The position numbers were made by a program, and so were the translations under genes. This document shows positions 61,324-64,000 of a stretch of DNA of 64,000 nucleotides, in pieces. Numbering within the stretch: position 1 is the first letter of the stretch; every line of letters begins with the position of its first letter. The notes beneath the pieces are model-generated. The model was not told the origin of the DNA. It searched no databases and saw only the letters and a list, made by a program, of their open reading frames with translations. The DNA comes from Actinomyces respiraculi (GTDB lineage Bacteria; Actinomycetota; Actinomycetes; Actinomycetales; Actinomycetaceae). Location: assembly GCF_014595995.2 (NCBI RefSeq), contig NZ_CP063989.1:434001-498000 (forward strand). Direction: 5' to 3'.

Positions 61324-61514
61324 GGGTGTCCTTTCGTCGGGCCGGTGCGGCGCGGGCCGGAGGCGGTGGTGAGGCGGGCGGTGGTGGATGAGGCGGTGCG
61401 AGCCTGGGGCCCTGTGAGCAGGGTCCTACAGCCGAGATTGGCGCCGTGGCTCATCGGCTTGCTATTCTTCCACGGCGTCAAGCGAACGCTCTTCGGAGCG
61501 CGAGCGCGGAGCAT

Positions 61515-61599
61515 GGCGGGTTGCCCGAGTGGCCAATGGGAGCTGACTGTAAATCAGCCGCGGAATGCTACGGGGGTTCGAATCCCTCACCCGCCACCA
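61515..61599 (+). tRNA. tRNA-Tyr (GTA)
   Basis: An 85-nt tRNA including an encoded CCA end. Acceptor GGCGGGT (61515-61521) pairs with ACCCGCC (61589-61595). The anticodon GTA is at 61549-61551 and a long variable arm is present, as expected for bacterial tRNA-Tyr. Confidence 0.95.
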
Positions 61600-61718
61600 T
61601 GATCGGAGGGTCCTCAGACCCGAGGGTCAGCGCCCCCGACGGGGCGGTCCGCAGTGAGCGAGTCCACGCGGCGCCGGTTTGCCCAGGCAAGACGGTTCCG
61701 CTTACGATTCGGCTCGTT

Positions 61719-61790
<72 letters not shown>

Positions 61791-61793
61791 CTG

Positions 61794-61826
61794 ATGCACA
61801 AGGGGCCGGCAAGGCCCCTCATGCAT
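61794..61826 (+). terminator. Hairpin between tRNA-Thr and tRNA-Met
   Basis: ATGCA (61794-61798) pairs with TGCAT (61822-61826), and AGGGGCC (61801-61807) with GGCCCCT (61813-61819), with a small internal loop. It may be a terminator or a processing signal within the tRNA-rpmG transcript. Confidence 0.45.
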
Positions 61827-61832
61827 GAACAA

Positions 61833-61906
61833 GGCGAGGTAGCTCAGCTGGTTAGAGCGCACGACTCATAATCGTGAGGTCGAGGGTTCGAGTCCCTCCC
61901 CCGCTA
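61833..61906 (+). tRNA. tRNA-Met (CAT), elongator type
   Basis: A 74-nt tRNA with CAT at 61867-61869 and a GAGGG/CCCTC T-stem. Acceptor GGCGAGG pairs with CCCCGCT apart from an A5-C68 mismatch and a G1-U72 wobble. The position next to tRNA-Thr and rpmG is conserved in actinobacteria. Confidence 0.93.
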
Positions 61907-61956
61907 CGCAAGGTTCGAGCACACCCTGGCTCGAGGATCAGACAGAGGAGAGACAC

Positions 61957-62127
61957 GTGGCCAGCAAGTCCACTGACGTCCGCCCCAAGATCACTCTGGC
62001 TTGCTCGGAGTGCAAGGAGCGCAACTACATCACGAAGAAGAACCGTCGCAACACCCCCGACCGTCTCGCGATGAGCAAGTTCTGCAGCCGCTGCGGCAAG
62101 CACACGGAGCACCGCGAGACCCGCTGA
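61957..62127 (+). CDS. rpmG: 50S ribosomal protein L33
   Basis: A 56-residue protein too short for many gene finders. It reads [19 protein letters not shown], then [20 protein letters not shown] and ends in HTEHRETR. The two CxxC pairs (CSEC, CSRC) mark the zinc-containing L33 form. GTG 61957 is preceded by GAGGAGAG. tRNA-Thr, tRNA-Met and rpmG is a common actinobacterial order. Confidence 0.96.
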   Translation: MASKSTDVRPKITLACSECKERNYITKKNRRNTPDRLAMSKFCSRCGKHTEHRETR

Positions 62128-62154
62128 CTTCTCCTCGCCGGGTACCATCCGGCT

Positions 62155-62952
62155 ATGAGCGGCCCCGCCAGTCACCCGACCGGCGGGGCTTCGTCGTGCG
62201 CGGGGGCCGACGTCGACCCCTCGGCGATCGCCGACTGCCTCAGCTCCGTCCTGGCCCGTCTGACATGGGAGTCCGACGGCGTTGCCGAGGTCACGGCGCG
62301 CGCGACCCGTCTCCTCCTGCCGGCACTGACGACCCTGGCCGCCCTGCGTCCGCACCTGGGGACGTGGGACGGGATCGTTCACCGGCGCTGCCGACTGGTG
62401 CCCCTGAGTGGCTCGGGGGAGGGCGCCCGCAGCGGTGGGGGACAGCGGCGCCGGGGCGGGGGAGAGACCGACGGTGTTGACAGTCGGCCTGCGTGGTTGC
62501 CTGCGGCGCGCGGCTGGCGCACCCTGACCGTGAGCCTGGTGGATGGCGGCATCGAGGCCACCCACTGGCTTGCGCGGCACGACGGCGGAGCCGAGGCGCG
62601 CACCGCCACAGCCTCGCCGTCGGCCCCGCCACTGTCTGGGGCGGATGCCGGCGAGCAGGAGCTGTTGCTCACCCCCGCGGAACTCGCCGCCTGGGCCCGG
62701 GCCACGGGCGACCGCAACGCCCTGCACCTGGTCCCCGGGGCCGCCGCTCGCGCGGGCCTGGAAGCGGGGGAGGCTGACGTCGTCGCGCACGGGACGCTGC
62801 TGGCCGCCCTCAGCCTCGCGGTGGCTCCGGCGCAGCGGGTGGACCTGCCTTTCCTCGCCCCCGCTGTCGTCCCCCCTGGGGGGCTGCGGCTGCGGCTGGA
62901 GCCCCATGGCGACGTCCTCAGTGGGGGCGGCGTCCTGCTGCGCAGGCGCTGA
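62155..62952 (+). CDS. MaoC-like (hotdog) domain protein
   Basis: A 265-residue protein. The C-terminal ~90 residues contain a hydratase-2-like core: ELAAWARATGDRNALHLVPGAA followed by ADVVAHGTLLAALSLAV, with the D-x-N-x-L-H pattern of MaoC proteins. The first ~170 residues are not recognisable and include a Gly/Arg-rich low-complexity stretch. In mycobacteria rpmG is followed by the hadA/hadB dehydratase genes, so this may be a diverged relative. Starting ATG is 62155, 27 bp after rpmG. The enzymatic role is uncertain. Confidence 0.55.
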   Translation: MSGPASHPTGGASSCAGADVDPSAIADCLSSVLARLTWESDGVAEVTARATRLLLPALTTLAALRPHLGTWDGIVHRRCRLVPLSGSGEGARSGGGQRRRGGGETDGVDSRPAWLPAARGWRTLTVSLVDGGIEATHWLARHDGGAEARTATASPSAPPLSGADAGEQELLLTPAELAAWARATGDRNALHLVPGAAARAGLEAGEADVVAHGTLLAALSLAVAPAQRVDLPFLAPAVVPPGGLRLRLEPHGDVLSGGGVLLRRR

Positions 62953-62976
62953 TCGGGTGTGCCGGGGCGGGCGTGG

Positions 62977-63011
62977 TATACCTGTCTCAGCAATCGTTCA
63001 ATCCTGAACGA
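62977..63011 (+). promoter_or_regulatory. MarR-gene promoter and operator
   Basis: TATACC (62977-62982) is a likely -10. A perfect inverted repeat TCGTTCA-N4-TGAACGA (62994-63011) covers the region just downstream of the expected start, 33 bp before the MarR ATG. This is the usual place for autorepression. Confidence 0.65.
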
Positions 63012-63043
63012 CCTTCTGGATGGGGAGAGGAGCAGGACGCACC

Positions 63044-63601
63044 ATGAGCACGCACACGCCCCAGAAGAGGCAGGCCCCCGCAGGCGGCCGCGGCCAGGAG
63101 GCTCCCACCGCACCGCCGCGAGGCGCGCGGCACCTGGCCACCCTTGAGGACACCAGCGTCCTCAACGCTGAGGAGATGGGCGCGTGGCGCGCCTTCCTCT
63201 CCGCCTCCCTTGGCGTGACCGCGCGCCTCAACCACGAGCTCGAGGCCGGCGCCGGCATCTCCCTGCATGAGTACGAGATCCTCGTGCGTCTGTCCGAGGC
63301 CGAGGGCATGAGCATGCGCATGTCCGTCCTCGCCGAGCGCGTGAGTCACTCGCGCTCACGCCTGACCCACACTGTGGGGCGTCTGGAGAAGGAGGGCTAC
63401 GTGCGGCGAAGCGCCAGCCCCTCCGACCGGCGCGGCGTCGTCGCCGAGCTCACCGAGGCCGGGCTCGCCTTCCTGCGCCGCACCGCCCCCCTCCACCTCG
63501 CGGGCGTGCGCCGCCACGTCATCGACCGGGTCCCGCCCAAGCAGCGCGCGGTCTTCACGGCGCTGATGAGCGCCCTCGTCAACGAGAACGAAGGTGTCTA
63601 A
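63044..63601 (+). CDS. MarR family transcriptional regulator
   Basis: A 185-residue regulator. The first ~45 residues are Pro/Gly/Arg-rich. The winged helix at about residues 80-140 is clear (LHEYEILVRLSEAEGMSMRMSVLAERVSHSRSRLTHTVGRLEKEGYVRR, SPSDRRGVVAELTEAG). The DRR in the wing is typical. It probably represses its own gene through the inverted repeat at 62994-63011. GAGAGGAGC precedes the ATG at 63044. No neighbouring target gene is visible before the window ends. Confidence 0.9.
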   Translation: MSTHTPQKRQAPAGGRGQEAPTAPPRGARHLATLEDTSVLNAEEMGAWRAFLSASLGVTARLNHELEAGAGISLHEYEILVRLSEAEGMSMRMSVLAERVSHSRSRLTHTVGRLEKEGYVRRSASPSDRRGVVAELTEAGLAFLRRTAPLHLAGVRRHVIDRVPPKQRAVFTALMSALVNENEGV

Positions 63602-63943
63602 AGCGCGTTGCCGCGGGTGAGTCCCGTCGCGCGGCGGCAATCCCCTTGGTGATGCGCGAGCCCGCCCCGGGACGTCGCGTGGAGTAGTACCCATGAGCGT
63701 GGGTGTTGCACGCTCATGTGACTGGTGTGATGTAGCCGATTCGGACTTTTCGTTGGTATTCCGCCGTTTGGGCCGTTTTGCTGGAAACCGTCTTTTTGGC
63801 TCCCATGTGCATGGAGGTTGCCCATGCACATGGGAGCCGAAGCACTCGAAACCGTCGAGACGGAAAACCGCAGAATTCCGCGGAATCTGACGGAGACCGA
63901 AAATCGTGAGCGTGCAAGCCCCACAGCACGGGCCGCCGCCGGC
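63602..63943. other. AT-richer gap with a long hairpin
   Basis: No supported gene in these 342 bp. A perfect 17-bp stem (63798-63814 with 63822-63838, 7-nt loop) is flanked by similar GAAACCGTC words at about 63784 and 63848. The run of T lies before rather than after the stem, so it is not a standard terminator for the MarR gene. The composition differs from surrounding coding DNA. Confidence 0.6.
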
Positions 63944-64000
63944 TCAGGGCTGGGGCAGCAGGGCCGCCAGCTCCTCCCAGACGGCCGAGAGCGCGGGCAG
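63944..64000 (-). CDS. C-terminal end of an unidentified protein
   Basis: The last 18 codons and the TGA of a minus-strand gene that continues beyond the window: LPALSAVWEELAALLPQP. This looks like a terminal amphipathic helix. No family can be named from so little. Confidence 0.5.
   Translation of the reverse strand: MPALSAVWEELAALLPQP

Noticed and set aside
63798..63838. Intrinsic terminator of the MarR gene
   Set aside because: The stem is almost 200 bp past the stop and the T run precedes it on the plus strand, with A on the minus strand after it.

Overview
The window is high-GC DNA from an actinobacterium, most likely of the Actinomyces/Schaalia type (Actinomycetaceae). This rests on gene content: an actinobacterial-type DapD, a SigK/RskA/DipZ unit, an adrenodoxin-reductase-like FprA, a 14-gene nuo operon, and many GTG starts with 4-base stop/start overlaps. 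The genus is inference; no rRNA gene is present.

Layout. 1-7.9 kb: the 5' part of a succinate dehydrogenase membrane subunit, dapD, a histidine phosphatase, small membrane proteins, and menE, menA, yagU and menB. 7.9-11.8 kb: an AT-richer accessory block with a fructose-type PTS EIIC carrying an unusual cysteine-free N-terminal domain, a TIM-barrel protein and a GntR/UTRA regulator. 11.8-13.1 kb: a decayed insertion element bounded by ~49-bp inverted repeats, with a frameshifted IS481-like transposase start and a palindromic repeat array. 13.1-18.2 kb: arginine deiminase, then a divergent locus of a Met/Asp-rich lipoprotein, DipZ, SigK and RskA, with two matching SigK-like promoters. 18.2-19.4 kb: a DUF3800 gene lying between two copies of the rskA 3' end. 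19.5-24.5 kb: galactokinase, a sugar-1-phosphate nucleotidyltransferase, a phosphohexomutase and a ROK regulator. 24.6-29.3 kb: ornithine carbamoyltransferase and a MerR/ABC exporter operon. 29.3-36.8 kb: repeat arrays, menC-menD, an HtrA protease, menF-menG and a VOC protein. 37.2-54.8 kb: nuoA-N and a polyprenyl diphosphate synthase. 55-60 kb: fprA, a two-gene HEPN module, alanine dehydrogenase and HtpX. 60-64 kb: 22-bp inverted repeat arrays, yajQ, tRNA-Tyr, tRNA-Thr, tRNA-Met, rpmG, a MaoC-like protein, a MarR regulator and the 3' end of one more gene.

The core theme is respiration. Menaquinone enzymes (MenF, D, C, E, B, A, G and a prenyl-tail synthase) surround a complete NADH dehydrogenase I operon, with SDH at the left edge. 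MenH and MenI are not seen. The accessory theme is short-period inverted repeat arrays at three intergenic sites. Two of them share the same geometry: three GGACCAC boxes, a 17-nt centre, then inverted GTGGTCC boxes, with a 19-20 bp period. I cannot assign these to a known element. Other unusual units are the EIIC/TIM-barrel/GntR operon, the SigK-linked repeat lipoprotein, and the DUF3800 gene at the rskA 3' end.
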